Below, piece after piece: positions 9,100-18,113 of a DNA stretch of 64,000 nt. A model generated the notes under the pieces. That model was not told the DNA's origin. It worked only from the letters and a program-made list of their open reading frames with translations, and did not search any database. The position numbers and the translations under genes were made by a program. Numbering within the stretch: the first letter of the stretch is position 1; every line of letters begins with the position of its first letter. Source of the DNA: an uncultured Blautia sp. (lineage in GTDB: Bacteria > Bacillota > Clostridia > Lachnospirales > Lachnospiraceae); NCBI GenBank assembly GCA_900539525.1, contig UQCM01000011.1:1-64000 (forward strand), read 5' to 3'.

Positions 9100-9179
9100 C
9101 CGCCCTGGTCTGGTAAACTTTGGCGGTCATTTTTGACTTAAAATAAAATCAGGCTAACCGTCTATCGGTAGCACTCTTT
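9092..9179 (-). ncRNA. predicted antisense RNA antitoxin
   Basis: A minus-strand promoter at 9186-9214 should start a transcript near 9179 that runs back into the 3' end of the toxin mRNA and stops at the shared terminator, about 85-90 bases in all. The 5' part can fold into a hairpin (GCTACCG with CGGTTAGC, one bulged base). Convergent overlap at the toxin 3' end is the arrangement known for txpA/RatA-like type I systems. The RNA is inferred from promoter and terminator only. Confidence 0.5.
9093..9137 (+). terminator. bidirectional terminator at the toxin gene end
   Basis: AAAATGACCGCC (9093-9104) pairs perfectly with GGCGGTCATTTT (9122-9133) over 12 bp, with T-runs on both strands. It can terminate the toxin mRNA on the plus strand and the predicted antisense RNA on the minus strand. 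It begins within the last codons of the toxin gene. Confidence 0.8.
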
Positions 9180-9185
9180 GATATT

Positions 9186-9214
9186 ATACTAGCATCTAAC
9201 CGCTTTAATGTCAA
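9186..9214 (-). promoter_or_regulatory. promoter of the predicted antisense RNA
   Basis: A perfect TTGACA (9209-9214) is separated by 17 bases from TAGTAT (9186-9191). A consensus TATAAT overlaps it three bases further on (9183-9188) with a long 20-base spacing. No coding region on the minus strand would use this promoter before the terminator, which points to a non-coding product. Confidence 0.6.
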
Positions 9215-9273
9215 ACAAATATTCTATTTTAATTGGCAGTTCCTGCGGTATCGAAAATTTTAAGATTTCACCA

Positions 9274-10176
9274 TCACAACATCCCCCTGAGTTCTTCCAG
9301 TCCTGCTGCAATCTGCCTGTTCAGTTCTTCCAGTTCATCCAGAATCTCTGACGTAGGTGGATACTCCACCGGTACATACTCGACTTTCTTGTATTTGTTA
9401 ATGGAGAGGTCGTAATCATTCTCTACAATCTCCTGCTTCGGTACAAAGAAGCTCTGCTCAGTGCGCTCCCTCTCTTCTTCCTTTTCCGGTGCATGGAAAC
9501 GGGCTATAATGTCCGGAATATCATTCTCCGGGATTTCAGAGCGCTTATCGTCCAGACTGTATCCGTCCGCTTTCATATCGTAGAACCAGACTTTGTCCGT
9601 GCCACCAGCTCCTGTCTTTGTAAATACGAGCACTGCTGTGGAAACTCCTGCATATGGCTTGAACACACCGGATGGCATGGAGATGACCGCCTGCAGCTTA
9701 TGGTTATCAATCAGCTCTTTGCGAATGGATCTGTGTGCCTTGCTGCTTCCGAACAATACACCGTCCGGTACGATACAGGCACATCTTCCTCCTGTCTTCA
9801 ACATTCTGAGGAACAGCGCCAGAAACAGAAGCTCCGTTTTCTTCGTGTTCGTTACTGCTTTCAGATCATCGTTGATACTTTCTGTATCGATCGTTCCCTT
9901 GAACGGCGGATTCGCCAGACACATCGTATATTTTCCGCTGATCTGATTCTGCTTCGATACACTGTCCATATAATCAATCTCCGGATGACTGATGGAATGA
10001 AGCATCAGATTCATCGCCGAAATACGGAGCATGGTACGGTCGGTATCAAAACCGGTAAATGCATCTCCGGCAAAGTGCTCCCACTGTTCCTGCGTCATCT
10101 TATCTTTGTAATGGTCCCGGATATAATTCGACGCAGATACAAGAAAACCTGCTGTACTACAGGCCGGATCTATCAA
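9274..10176 (-). pseudogene. N-terminally truncated type I methyltransferase subunit M
   Basis: The 300 codons open directly in the SAM-binding motif (DPACSTAGFL, normally DPACGTxGFL) and include the catalytic NPPF of N6-adenine methyltransferases and the LFGSSKAHRSIRKELID region. They end with the EILDELEELNRQIAAGLEEL tail usual for HsdM. The N-terminal domain of roughly 150-200 residues is absent: upstream of 10176 the sequence changes to a terminator hairpin (10196-10236). The apparent start is only a TTG with no ribosome site. With hsdR dead and no hsdS found, this is a remnant, probably cut when the neighbouring operon was inserted. Confidence 0.85.
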
Positions 10177-10195
10177 GACGCTATGTTTGATACAA

Positions 10196-10236
10196 AGAAA
10201 AAGCCTTCTCCGGTGTGAAAATACCGAAAAAGGCTT
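10196..10236 (-). terminator. terminator at the junction of hsdM remnant and defence operon
   Basis: On the minus strand AAGCCTTTTTCGGT (10223-10236) and ACCGGAGAAGGCTT (10201-10214) form a stem with an 8-base loop and a TTTCTTT tail. It lies about 140 bases after the last gene of the nine-gene operon and immediately before the truncated hsdM, so it both ends the operon and marks the recombination junction. Confidence 0.7.
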
Positions 10237-10375
10237 GATTCACGGTATTTGCCGTATGTGGAATTCCAGCTTTTTTATTCAATTGTGTTCAAGTGCCACT
10301 GCCGCAATCGGCCCGAAGTCAGAAATGCGACACCCCAAATTATTATCGTTAAAAAGTATGCCAACATTAAAAAGT

Positions 10376-12019
10376 TTATCTCTCGATAATCGACCGCAAC
10401 AACGCAAGTATACGTTGATAATCCTCGTTTTTGGTTTTAATAAAGGATGTCGTCAAAATGGAGATTAAGTTGCTAAAATCATACCCTGTACTATCAGCGA
10501 CAACTTTTAGTTTTGCCTTGGAATCATCAATACTATCAACTGGCGGTAAATCGCCACATATGGCTTGCAACTTATCAGTATCAAATATCAAATCCTCTGG
10601 AATCATTTTGGGCAAGAAATGCACGTTATTTCTATAGAATTCAAGGTATTCCACCAAAAGCAGCTTTTCTTGATCTTCGTTTTTTCTGCCACTTTTTCTA
10701 TTTGCATCCACGCCCCATACAATTGAATCCGCATTAACTCCGACAATCTTCCTGAAAACATCTTTATAGTATGTTAGTGTTTTATCTTTTTCTAAAACCT
10801 CAGAAAAATCCGGTATTTCCGTAGAAGGCTTTTGATCACCGTCAAAAATAATAAACCTATTTGTTATATGCGTTTTGGCATACGTAAAAATCGTATGTAT
10901 TTTAAGGTTGTCTGCGCCTCCCGGAAAATAATCAACTTGAATGTGTTCTCCTAATGATTCCGCAATTATGACGCCTTCTATAATATGCTTCGCCATCAAA
11001 TCCTCTACGATAATGTGCTTTTGGGTTATACCTTCTTCTATCTCAGTAAATGCATACTGAAAATTCAGATTCCCCTCGGCTATAATCTGGTCATTAAATC
11101 GCCTTAGGCACACTATGGCTTTGGCCGGAAGATTCTCAACAATACTTGCCGAGTGAGTGGTCATAATCACTTGAATCTTCTTCTTTTTTATGATCATTAG
11201 AAGACACTGCATAAATCTTTTTTGAGCACCTGGATGCAACGACACTTCTGGCTCGTCTAATAGCAACAGAGCATTTTCTGGCAAACGAGAAATTTGGTCA
11301 AGCATTAAGGCAACAAGGAATTCACCGCTTCCAGCATTATATTCGGAATAAGCAATGCCATCGGAAAAGATAACATTCGTCGCCCATGTTCCACTAAAAT
11401 ATTTATGCTTAACAACTCGCACTTCTGCTAAATTAAGTTGAAGAACCTCGTTCACTAAATTAACTGTTTCAGGACTTAATAACCATTCCTTTTTCTTGCC
11501 AGACTCTTTCTGTTTGTTTTGAAGAACCTTTCTGGATTGCCTAATCACATAATCAACTTTTTGCGCTTGCTTTGGGTTTTTCCCAATATCATCATACAGA
11601 AAGCTTTTCTCAAATGCACCAATCAGGGTTTTCGGATTCAAGTAGATAATTTTCAACGTCCTCGGAACTTGACCTTGTATATTCCATTTATTGACCCCGA
11701 CATGTTTACAATTAACTTCTGATTCGGAAAAATGATAAGAAAACGAGGCGTTTTCCATTCCTCCGCCATCGATTGCGGTTTCAAAAAATATCTCCTCTGA
11801 ACTGCTGCAATTAACCAATGTTTGAATCATCTTCATGATGGTTGTTTTTCCGCTTCCATTTTTACCGACCAGAACAGTTAACGGGAACAAGAAATCTATT
11901 GTCGTTTCAGGCTCAAAACGTCGGAAAGAATGCACGGTCAACGATGTTAAGCTATTTTTTATCGCATCATTCTCTAACATCTTTTCTATTGTCTGAATCG
12001 TATCGGCAATATTATCCAT
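10376..12019 (-). CDS. AAA ATPase with C-terminal TOPRIM-like domain (OLD-like)
   Basis: A 547-residue protein with an SMC/RecF-type split ATPase and a likely TOPRIM nuclease. Walker A GKNGSGKTT is at residues 52-60, a signature-like AGSGEF lies in the middle, Walker B is ALLLLDEPEVSLHPG, and the switch His is in TTHSASI. C-terminal to this, IIVEDLMAK (acidic residue) and FIIFDGDQ (D-x-D) match the spacing expected for a TOPRIM metal site as in OLD-family nucleases. Such fused ATPase-nucleases act in anti-phage defence (OLD, Gabija GajA). Here it is the last gene of the operon, 42 bases after the small protein gene. No GajB-like helicase is adjacent, so it is not a Gabija pair as such. Confidence 0.8.
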   Translation of the reverse strand: MDNIADTIQTIEKMLENDAIKNSLTSLTVHSFRRFEPETTIDFLFPLTVLVGKNGSGKTTIMKMIQTLVNCSSSEEIFFETAIDGGGMENASFSYHFSESEVNCKHVGVNKWNIQGQVPRTLKIIYLNPKTLIGAFEKSFLYDDIGKNPKQAQKVDYVIRQSRKVLQNKQKESGKKKEWLLSPETVNLVNEVLQLNLAEVRVVKHKYFSGTWATNVIFSDGIAYSEYNAGSGEFLVALMLDQISRLPENALLLLDEPEVSLHPGAQKRFMQCLLMIIKKKKIQVIMTTHSASIVENLPAKAIVCLRRFNDQIIAEGNLNFQYAFTEIEEGITQKHIIVEDLMAKHIIEGVIIAESLGEHIQVDYFPGGADNLKIHTIFTYAKTHITNRFIIFDGDQKPSTEIPDFSEVLEKDKTLTYYKDVFRKIVGVNADSIVWGVDANRKSGRKNEDQEKLLLVEYLEFYRNNVHFLPKMIPEDLIFDTDKLQAICGDLPPVDSIDDSKAKLKVVADSTGYDFSNLISILTTSFIKTKNEDYQRILALLRSIIER

Positions 12020-12061
12020 TCAATTACCCTCCTTCCGAATTGTTCTCCTTTATCAAAGCTG

Positions 12062-12370
12062 TCACTTTACCATATATCCGAATTGCTCAAGTCTCTCCCG
12101 GCATATTCTACGTTCTTCATCAGTAAACAACTCTGCATATTCCGACTTAAGAACATGGGCCTCTACGGATAAATCCAATCGCCCATGCTCCCAGAGCGTA
12201 GTGAATCCATCTGTGCCGCCGGATTTACTTATCAGCTGTTTTGCCGCAGCTAATCCGCCCTTGGCTCCCAACATTTGAAGAAAGCGACTGGCGTTATACC
12301 CGCATTCTTTCTTGGCGGTCGTATAAATATCAATCATGTCCTGTTCAAAGCGTTTCTCTAATGTTGTCAT
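12062..12370 (-). CDS. small conserved protein of unknown function
   Basis: A 102-residue, mostly helical protein (KRFEQDMIDIYTTAKKECGY, NASRFLQMLGAKGGL, then RLDLSVEAHVL). I have the impression of a widespread small protein with this pattern near restriction and nuclease genes, but I know no assigned function. Start ATG 12370 is chosen because AGGAGGTGCTGT lies just upstream; a longer frame would run into the DUF262 gene. It begins 11 bases after that gene's stop, so the two are probably cotranslated and may act together. Confidence 0.7.
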   Translation of the reverse strand: MTTLEKRFEQDMIDIYTTAKKECGYNASRFLQMLGAKGGLAAAKQLISKSGGTDGFTTLWEHGRLDLSVEAHVLKSEYAELFTDEERRICRERLEQFGYMVK

Positions 12371-12380
12371 ACAGCACCTC

Positions 12381-14201
12381 CTATTCGAACATATCTCCAT
12401 TCCATACCAAGTTGACAAGCTGCACCAGCAATGCAACTCTTTCTGAAATTTCGACCTTGCTAAACTGCTCATAAGCCTTGAAATTCAATCCGTTATCAGC
12501 AATAAATTTCTTAAACTTCGGATTGTTCTGATAGGCAAGCTGGCCCAAAGACTCAGTATAAATATTTCCCTCGTTGGAACAGTACTTTGCAAGTTTATAG
12601 GAATACTTGGCATCATTCAAGCTGGCGTTTATGCTCTTATGCAATAGCAGAAGCGCACCAACGCTATTTCTCCAGCGCCTGAAATCTTCTTGATCTGTAT
12701 ATTCATCAGTAAACCATTCATAGTGATCTGTGATGATATGTTCAATTTCGAACGGATTCTTAGTCTGGGTATTCATGTAGTTACAGTAGTTAGAAGCAAC
12801 ACCGGTACTCTCCTCGATAAAACCGGTCACACGAGCGAGAATGTTTTTGATGTACTTCTTAGTAAAGCTGTTAAGCCCTAAATCCGGGAGTGCCACCTCT
12901 GGCTTGAAATTCAGATTGATATACTGCTGCATCAGCTTCTGCTTCAGCGTCGGCACATCGCACATGCGGATATCCTTCGTAACATTGAACACAAAATTCT
13001 TGATGGTGCTGTAATCCACCGAGCGATAATTCGTGACTCTGGAAACAATCAGAATATCAATGAAGCGGGCAGTCAGATTAATTTTCTCAATAATAACAGG
13101 CCAAGAATCCTCATAGCATATTGGAGCCAACAGAAGCTGAGGCTGTAATGTGAAATTCACCTGCGCATTGTAATAGACATACTTTGTCTCTTCGGCAAAA
13201 ACAGTCTCAGCCTGGCGAATGCGCTGGTAAACCTCAGCAAATTTAGCGAACTTTTTTATAAACAGTTCAAAATCCGCAGAGGAAGCCAGTCCCAGCTTAT
13301 CACGCTCATCACGGACCCATTTGTGGAATGAGCCACCAATGATATCGAAATCCTTATTGACCGCACCAGCCTTGGTTTCACGGATGGTTTCAGCATAATG
13401 CGCACGGAGCCATGCCTTGATAAAGGTCTCGTCACCTTTGTCGTCATCCTTTTTTAGAATGAGGACCATGTCTTTCCAAACACCATTCATCTTTTCACGA
13501 ATGGCATCATCTCTGATTTCAGACAGAATATAACCTTTCAGCATTTCTGTAGAGGTAAGGCTTAAACCACGGTCGTTCATTGTAACGAAAACTTTATGAG
13601 CATCCTGCTCTGTGGTGGCAACAATCTCAATGAAGAAAACCTTCTCCGCAAGCCAGTCGCAAAAATGCAGGAGCATATCGTCCGTAATGTCCGCCGGGAA
13701 CACATCAACGATATCCGTGTAGCGGCCATACAGATTACGAACGGATTCTCCACAATTTGTTATATCAAAATCCTTGTTGTTAAAGATGGCCTCCATGCAT
13801 TCCTGACGGTCATCCACATTGATATTAAAGGATTTTGTACCAAAAGACTCCGAGAAAATCATGGTCTCAATCATGTTGTAGCTCTGACCGATTTTCTTCA
13901 AGCGATTGTTCAAATACATCAGCAGCAACGTCAAAGACGAAAAGCGCTGCTGGCCATCGATAATAGCATTCTCACGTCCTGCTAAAACGATGGAGCCCAT
14001 AAAATATGCGCCATACTCCGCTACAGCCGGACGGGAATCACCCGGCTTATAGTTGTCCAGAAATTCAGAGGTAAGGTCATCGATAAGCTCTTCGATATGC
14101 TTACGCTGCCACATATACTCTCTCTGATAATAGTGGATGGAGTATTTCGTATTTTGCAATAATTGTTTTAGATTCTTCGGTGAACCTTCTATCTTTTTCA
14201 T
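12381..14201 (-). CDS. GmrSD-like DUF262/DUF1524 protein (type IV restriction candidate)
   Basis: A 606-residue protein. The N-terminal DUF262 domain has YYQREYMW near residue 25 and the hallmark IDGQQR at residues 81-86, a ParB/sulfiredoxin-like nucleotide-using core. The C-terminal DUF1524 domain has NPFEIEHIITD, whose His belongs to an HNH-type nuclease, followed by the usual NSVGALLLLHKSINASL pattern. GmrS/GmrD and BrxU with this build cut modified phage DNA (glucosylated hydroxymethylcytosine) using nucleotides. Both functions are fused here, as in GmrSD single-chain forms. Start ATG 14201 has AAGGAGAACACCG before it; the gene begins 17 bases after hamB. Target modification unknown. Confidence 0.85.
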   Translation of the reverse strand: MKKIEGSPKNLKQLLQNTKYSIHYYQREYMWQRKHIEELIDDLTSEFLDNYKPGDSRPAVAEYGAYFMGSIVLAGRENAIIDGQQRFSSLTLLLMYLNNRLKKIGQSYNMIETMIFSESFGTKSFNINVDDRQECMEAIFNNKDFDITNCGESVRNLYGRYTDIVDVFPADITDDMLLHFCDWLAEKVFFIEIVATTEQDAHKVFVTMNDRGLSLTSTEMLKGYILSEIRDDAIREKMNGVWKDMVLILKKDDDKGDETFIKAWLRAHYAETIRETKAGAVNKDFDIIGGSFHKWVRDERDKLGLASSADFELFIKKFAKFAEVYQRIRQAETVFAEETKYVYYNAQVNFTLQPQLLLAPICYEDSWPVIIEKINLTARFIDILIVSRVTNYRSVDYSTIKNFVFNVTKDIRMCDVPTLKQKLMQQYINLNFKPEVALPDLGLNSFTKKYIKNILARVTGFIEESTGVASNYCNYMNTQTKNPFEIEHIITDHYEWFTDEYTDQEDFRRWRNSVGALLLLHKSINASLNDAKYSYKLAKYCSNEGNIYTESLGQLAYQNNPKFKKFIADNGLNFKAYEQFSKVEISERVALLVQLVNLVWNGDMFE

Positions 14202-14217
14202 CGGTGTTCTCCTTGTG

Positions 14218-17163
14218 TTATTCTTCGTCTTCAAAAAGTTCAACATCGATTTCTTCGGAATCCACTATTCCTATTGGGTATTCACGAATCCATCCTGTAA
14301 TATGAAGAGTTTTGCCGCAGTACGGGCATTCGCAATCAGTATCGCTATCAAAGCTGTATACAGCATCAGGACCCATGCCGTTTTCCTTTTCAAAACTACT
14401 TACATCTTGGAGATATTCTTCTAAATCGACTTCAAACTCAATCCCACAATCCGGGCATTCGATAGTTCTGCTAAACGAAAGTTGCCAATTTTCCGGATCG
14501 TCTTCGTCATCAGTAAATAATCCGGGAACATTATATTTAATGTCGGCGGCTTCCATTTCCACGCTTGTATTACCACACGTTAGCAGGTCATTCTTCAGCC
14601 TTAGCCTTCCAGTACTACCATCCTCTTCGACAAACTCACGGTGTTCACGAATAAAGGTAGCAGCCTCACGAGAGAAGCCATTTCTCTGTAGCAGTATGGT
14701 TAGCGGATTGGTAGTTCCAAACTCCACATACTCATACCAGTTGTTTTCGAATTCGGTTACATTGTGAATCTTCTTATATTCATTCGAAAATCGCAGGAAG
14801 TAATTAGAAATACTAAACAAGATAATATTTTCAATAACCTCCAGCGTTTCTGCAAAAACAACGTTTCGATGTTCCTTGGAACGGTCATTATATGTAGTCG
14901 GCGGTTGGTACATAGACACACGGAAATTTTCCGGATGATCTCTGCGGTATTCTATAGCCTTCTTCATAATAAAACTTAGGCCCGTTCCCTCCATCCATTG
15001 ACAGAGAATTACAGCATACCATCTGCGCAATGACTCCTTGCCAAGGGAAGATTTTTCATAAGTGTCCCACTCAAAGATTGTGGCGAGCTTGTTTAGAAAC
15101 TCAATGACATCGGTATATCTGAAGCTGCCGTTGATGCACGGAGGGTATTCCAAACCATCTCTAATGGCCTTTATAAGCCTTTTTGTCTGATCAACCGAAG
15201 TGTTTATGTCATCATCAGGTAAAGTTGGAGAATCTGAAAACTTCGCCCTGATGTCGTTTTCGTCAGCGACAGACAACAGATCAGAAAACTCCCTGCGGAC
15301 AAGGCTATCTCTGTCTTCCATGATATCCCTGAGCAAAATCAATCCGAACTTGCGCATCATAACATATGACTCTTCAGATTGAAGTGCCTCGCCCTCTGCA
15401 TTCACTCGCTGCGGTATCACAGAACTTCCGCTTTTTAAGATATCGACAACATATTGTTTCTCTACTTTTTTCAGGACTTTTGGATTTGTCGTTATTGAAA
15501 GGTCCTGCTCTGGCACCGGAGTTTGCAGCATTTCGATATAATCTTCCGGCTTTACGGATTTTTCTTCGGAAACAAAAAACACATTTCCGTAAAGATTGTA
15601 GCTGATTCGACCTACACGGCCTATCAAATTTCTAAAATCAACCGGACTCATCTCACTGCGGAATATCTTGTTGTCAGTAATAAACAGATTATCCGCCGGT
15701 AAATTAACACCTTCAAGCAATGTACTTGTACAGAACATTGTGGTAATTTTTCCAGACTGGAAAAGAGTCTCTATTCTTGTTCTTATAGAGGCAGGCAAAT
15801 AACCAATATGGTATGCTACGCCTTTTTTTATCATCCCAGCCAGATAATAATCGCCATGAACTTCTCGTGTAATATCACGTGATAAGGCATCTAATTCAGG
15901 ATCGTGCTTTTCCTGCACTCCCAGCGCATCAGCAAAATCTCTTGCTGCAGCAATTGCTTTTGAGCGACCGTTGTAATATACGATAGTCTGCGACCTTTGT
16001 TCTTCCGGTAGACGCATGTTCTTTCCTTCAAAATAGAGCAACATGATTTTCAGAGATGTATTCGGCATTTTAATATCGGCGACCTTAATAACCGATTGCG
16101 TATGTTCATTATAGACGCTAACCTTCTGGCCCAATAAATCAAGCAAGAACTTCACCTGAATAACCGGTGAATACGTGGAGGCCAACTTGCTCTCATCATT
16201 GTTTTCGATTACATCATTCATCAAACGCAGATATACCTGAGGATTAGGTATATTCGGAGAAGCGAAAATAAAATGTGGCTTTTGGGGCCGCTTCAACAGC
16301 ATATCAACCACTTTGTAATAGAATGGGCCACGGCTGTTTTTTCCAGAGAGCTTGTGCGCCTCATCCAAAAACAAATAGTCAATTTGCAGCTCCGGCCTGC
16401 TGATAAGCAAGTAAAGCAAACGCTCCGGTGTTAACACAAAAATATAGTTATGTTCTTCTTCCAGAGCTATATCACTGGCTGCGGTAACCACACGGTAATT
16501 TCGCTTTTCAAGATTATCATTTAAATCATTTATGACACTACTGCGCACTTCATTTATCAACGCTTTTGTAGGAACAATCAGCGCATAATTTTTCTGAGCG
16601 CCCTGAAGGACAACCTCATCCTTAATAAACATACGCATAATAAATGATTTTCCCATTGAGGTCGGCCCGGAATAGCTGAAACATGGATCGGTCAAATGAT
16701 CATACGCAATTTTCTGTTCGCTAAAGAACTTCTTTTCGGTATCTGCCGGTATTGTAAGGTAATCACTCCTGTACTGCGCAAAAACACGCTCAAATGTAGA
16801 GACATCCTTGTAATCGGCATTAATTTTCTGCAACCCTCGGTGGTTTCCAACGCTGGAGAACACAGAGCCTGCATATAATTTAACTAACGAATTCTCCGGG
16901 TACAATTCGTTCAGGAGAACGATAATTTCCTGCGCCCACATTTTGTGGCTGACACTGGACTCTGGATGATTTGACTTGGACAGCAGGTCTGCAAAACGGA
17001 GTGCGTCCAAAAGGTCAAATTCTTTAGCTTTACCTTTTGTTTCAAGCTGAAATAGGCGTAACGCATAATTGAAAAGTATCTTCTCGTGAATTTCGTTTAG
17101 ATACTCGTTGCTGTCAATGTCAACGAATATGGCGTCGCCTAATTTTTTCTTTTCATCGCTCAT
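14218..17163 (-). CDS. hamB: Hachiman defence helicase HamB
   Basis: A 981-residue superfamily 2 helicase. Walker A SGPTSMGKS is at residues 165-173, the DEAH box at 267-270, and the C-terminal RecA domain carries TLLEGVNLPADNLFI and NLIGRVGRISYNLYGN (motifs V and VI). In Hachiman, HamB forms a complex with HamA, senses abnormal DNA and releases HamA to degrade DNA. The ATG overlaps the hamA stop as ATGA, and hamA is directly upstream, the diagnostic gene pair. A C-terminal cysteine cluster (CPDC and CECPYC, last ~70 residues) looks like a zinc ribbon and may be an added substrate-sensing domain. Confidence 0.88.
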   Translation of the reverse strand: MSDEKKKLGDAIFVDIDSNEYLNEIHEKILFNYALRLFQLETKGKAKEFDLLDALRFADLLSKSNHPESSVSHKMWAQEIIVLLNELYPENSLVKLYAGSVFSSVGNHRGLQKINADYKDVSTFERVFAQYRSDYLTIPADTEKKFFSEQKIAYDHLTDPCFSYSGPTSMGKSFIMRMFIKDEVVLQGAQKNYALIVPTKALINEVRSSVINDLNDNLEKRNYRVVTAASDIALEEEHNYIFVLTPERLLYLLISRPELQIDYLFLDEAHKLSGKNSRGPFYYKVVDMLLKRPQKPHFIFASPNIPNPQVYLRLMNDVIENNDESKLASTYSPVIQVKFLLDLLGQKVSVYNEHTQSVIKVADIKMPNTSLKIMLLYFEGKNMRLPEEQRSQTIVYYNGRSKAIAAARDFADALGVQEKHDPELDALSRDITREVHGDYYLAGMIKKGVAYHIGYLPASIRTRIETLFQSGKITTMFCTSTLLEGVNLPADNLFITDNKIFRSEMSPVDFRNLIGRVGRISYNLYGNVFFVSEEKSVKPEDYIEMLQTPVPEQDLSITTNPKVLKKVEKQYVVDILKSGSSVIPQRVNAEGEALQSEESYVMMRKFGLILLRDIMEDRDSLVRREFSDLLSVADENDIRAKFSDSPTLPDDDINTSVDQTKRLIKAIRDGLEYPPCINGSFRYTDVIEFLNKLATIFEWDTYEKSSLGKESLRRWYAVILCQWMEGTGLSFIMKKAIEYRRDHPENFRVSMYQPPTTYNDRSKEHRNVVFAETLEVIENIILFSISNYFLRFSNEYKKIHNVTEFENNWYEYVEFGTTNPLTILLQRNGFSREAATFIREHREFVEEDGSTGRLRLKNDLLTCGNTSVEMEAADIKYNVPGLFTDDEDDPENWQLSFSRTIECPDCGIEFEVDLEEYLQDVSSFEKENGMGPDAVYSFDSDTDCECPYCGKTLHITGWIREYPIGIVDSEEIDVELFEDEE

Positions 17164-18092
17164 ATTAAGTCAACATCTCCTTCCAGCACCGCCTCCATGA
17201 TAGATTTCTTTTCATCTTCGGCATCGTTAAAAGGTAGCACATAAATATAGAACGAGTGCATTTCCAAGCCGCAATCTTGAATCTTCTGGAGAATATACGG
17301 AATATAACGCTTTATGTCAGCCTGCATTTTCTGTTCGGCAAGTTCCTCGTATTCATGGACCGGATAGTCTGTACCAAGACCCAAAGTGTATCCAAGGAAC
17401 ACGCCATACGATGTGTTGTATCTATTGGTTTTTGAAGGATTCGGAACAAGAATATCTTTCACAAGTGCAGCTTCTTCATCTGTAGCCATGCGTTCAAAAA
17501 TAAGCTGATTGGCCATGTGAATTTCCTGCACCTCGTGCTGTTCGATACGGCATATTTTCTCGAAAGCACCGTCAATGGCATAACCGAGGTCACCGACAAT
17601 ATTGGAAGATCCAAACACCACTTGATGGTACGGGCGTCCTGACACACCACTGGTTAATAGATGAATACTGTCTGCGACGCTGTCATACTGCTTTCCATCA
17701 GTACTAATTTCGATTCTGCTCATCAATTTCGGTGCATGGAGCTTTTCTTCCATGAAGGTGTAATTCAATACCTCGCCCAATTCGCCACCAGTACCCTGAA
17801 CATCAGCACCGCCGTTTTTCTTAATCACACGCAGCGCCTGCGATACAACAGCATCTCTATTTCCGGCCTGACTGAACTTTTCGAGCTTTGCTCTTGAAAA
17901 CACATAGTCTCCCATGCTCATGTACAGATAAGCCTTCAAATCCTCCACATTGATTTTGTTATTGCGAATTACAAGGTGAAAAAGGCGCAGTTCTCCCTCG
18001 GTAATCCAGTTAACCGTTTCCGGCTGCTGAACTTCCTGAAAGACTGAATCGAAGTCACCATGTGTTAATGTTTTCGATAGCGCTTCTGACAT
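17160..18092 (-). CDS. hamA: Hachiman defence effector HamA (DUF1837), catalytic motif unusual
   Basis: A 310-residue DUF1837/HamA protein. Recognisable are GGELGEVLNYTFMEEKL (near residue 103), an Asp in VADSIHLL (residue 141) and IVGDLGYAIDGAFEKI (from 165). HamA is a PD-(D/E)xK-fold nuclease held by HamB. In this copy the strand that should carry the E-x-K pair reads VVFGSSN, so Ser162 and Asn164 stand where Glu and Lys are expected by my motif comparison. It may be inactive, act differently, or use residues I cannot align. Start ATG 18092 is chosen for its GAGGAGG site; a GTG at 18107 overlaps that site. It overlaps hamB and follows hsdR by 21 bases. Confidence 0.82.
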   Translation of the reverse strand: MSEALSKTLTHGDFDSVFQEVQQPETVNWITEGELRLFHLVIRNNKINVEDLKAYLYMSMGDYVFSRAKLEKFSQAGNRDAVVSQALRVIKKNGGADVQGTGGELGEVLNYTFMEEKLHAPKLMSRIEISTDGKQYDSVADSIHLLTSGVSGRPYHQVVFGSSNIVGDLGYAIDGAFEKICRIEQHEVQEIHMANQLIFERMATDEEAALVKDILVPNPSKTNRYNTSYGVFLGYTLGLGTDYPVHEYEELAEQKMQADIKRYIPYILQKIQDCGLEMHSFYIYVLPFNDAEDEKKSIMEAVLEGDVDLI

Positions 18093-18113
18093 ACTGCGCC
18101 TCCTCACCTTTAG

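Noticed and set aside
9183..9188. TATAAT as the -10 of the antisense promoter
   Set aside because: Its spacing from TTGACA would be 20 bases; TAGTAT at 17 bases is more plausible, though both overlap.
10376..12019. Gabija GajA
   Set aside because: Architecture is similar (ATPase plus TOPRIM), but there is no GajB-type helicase next to it; called OLD-like instead.
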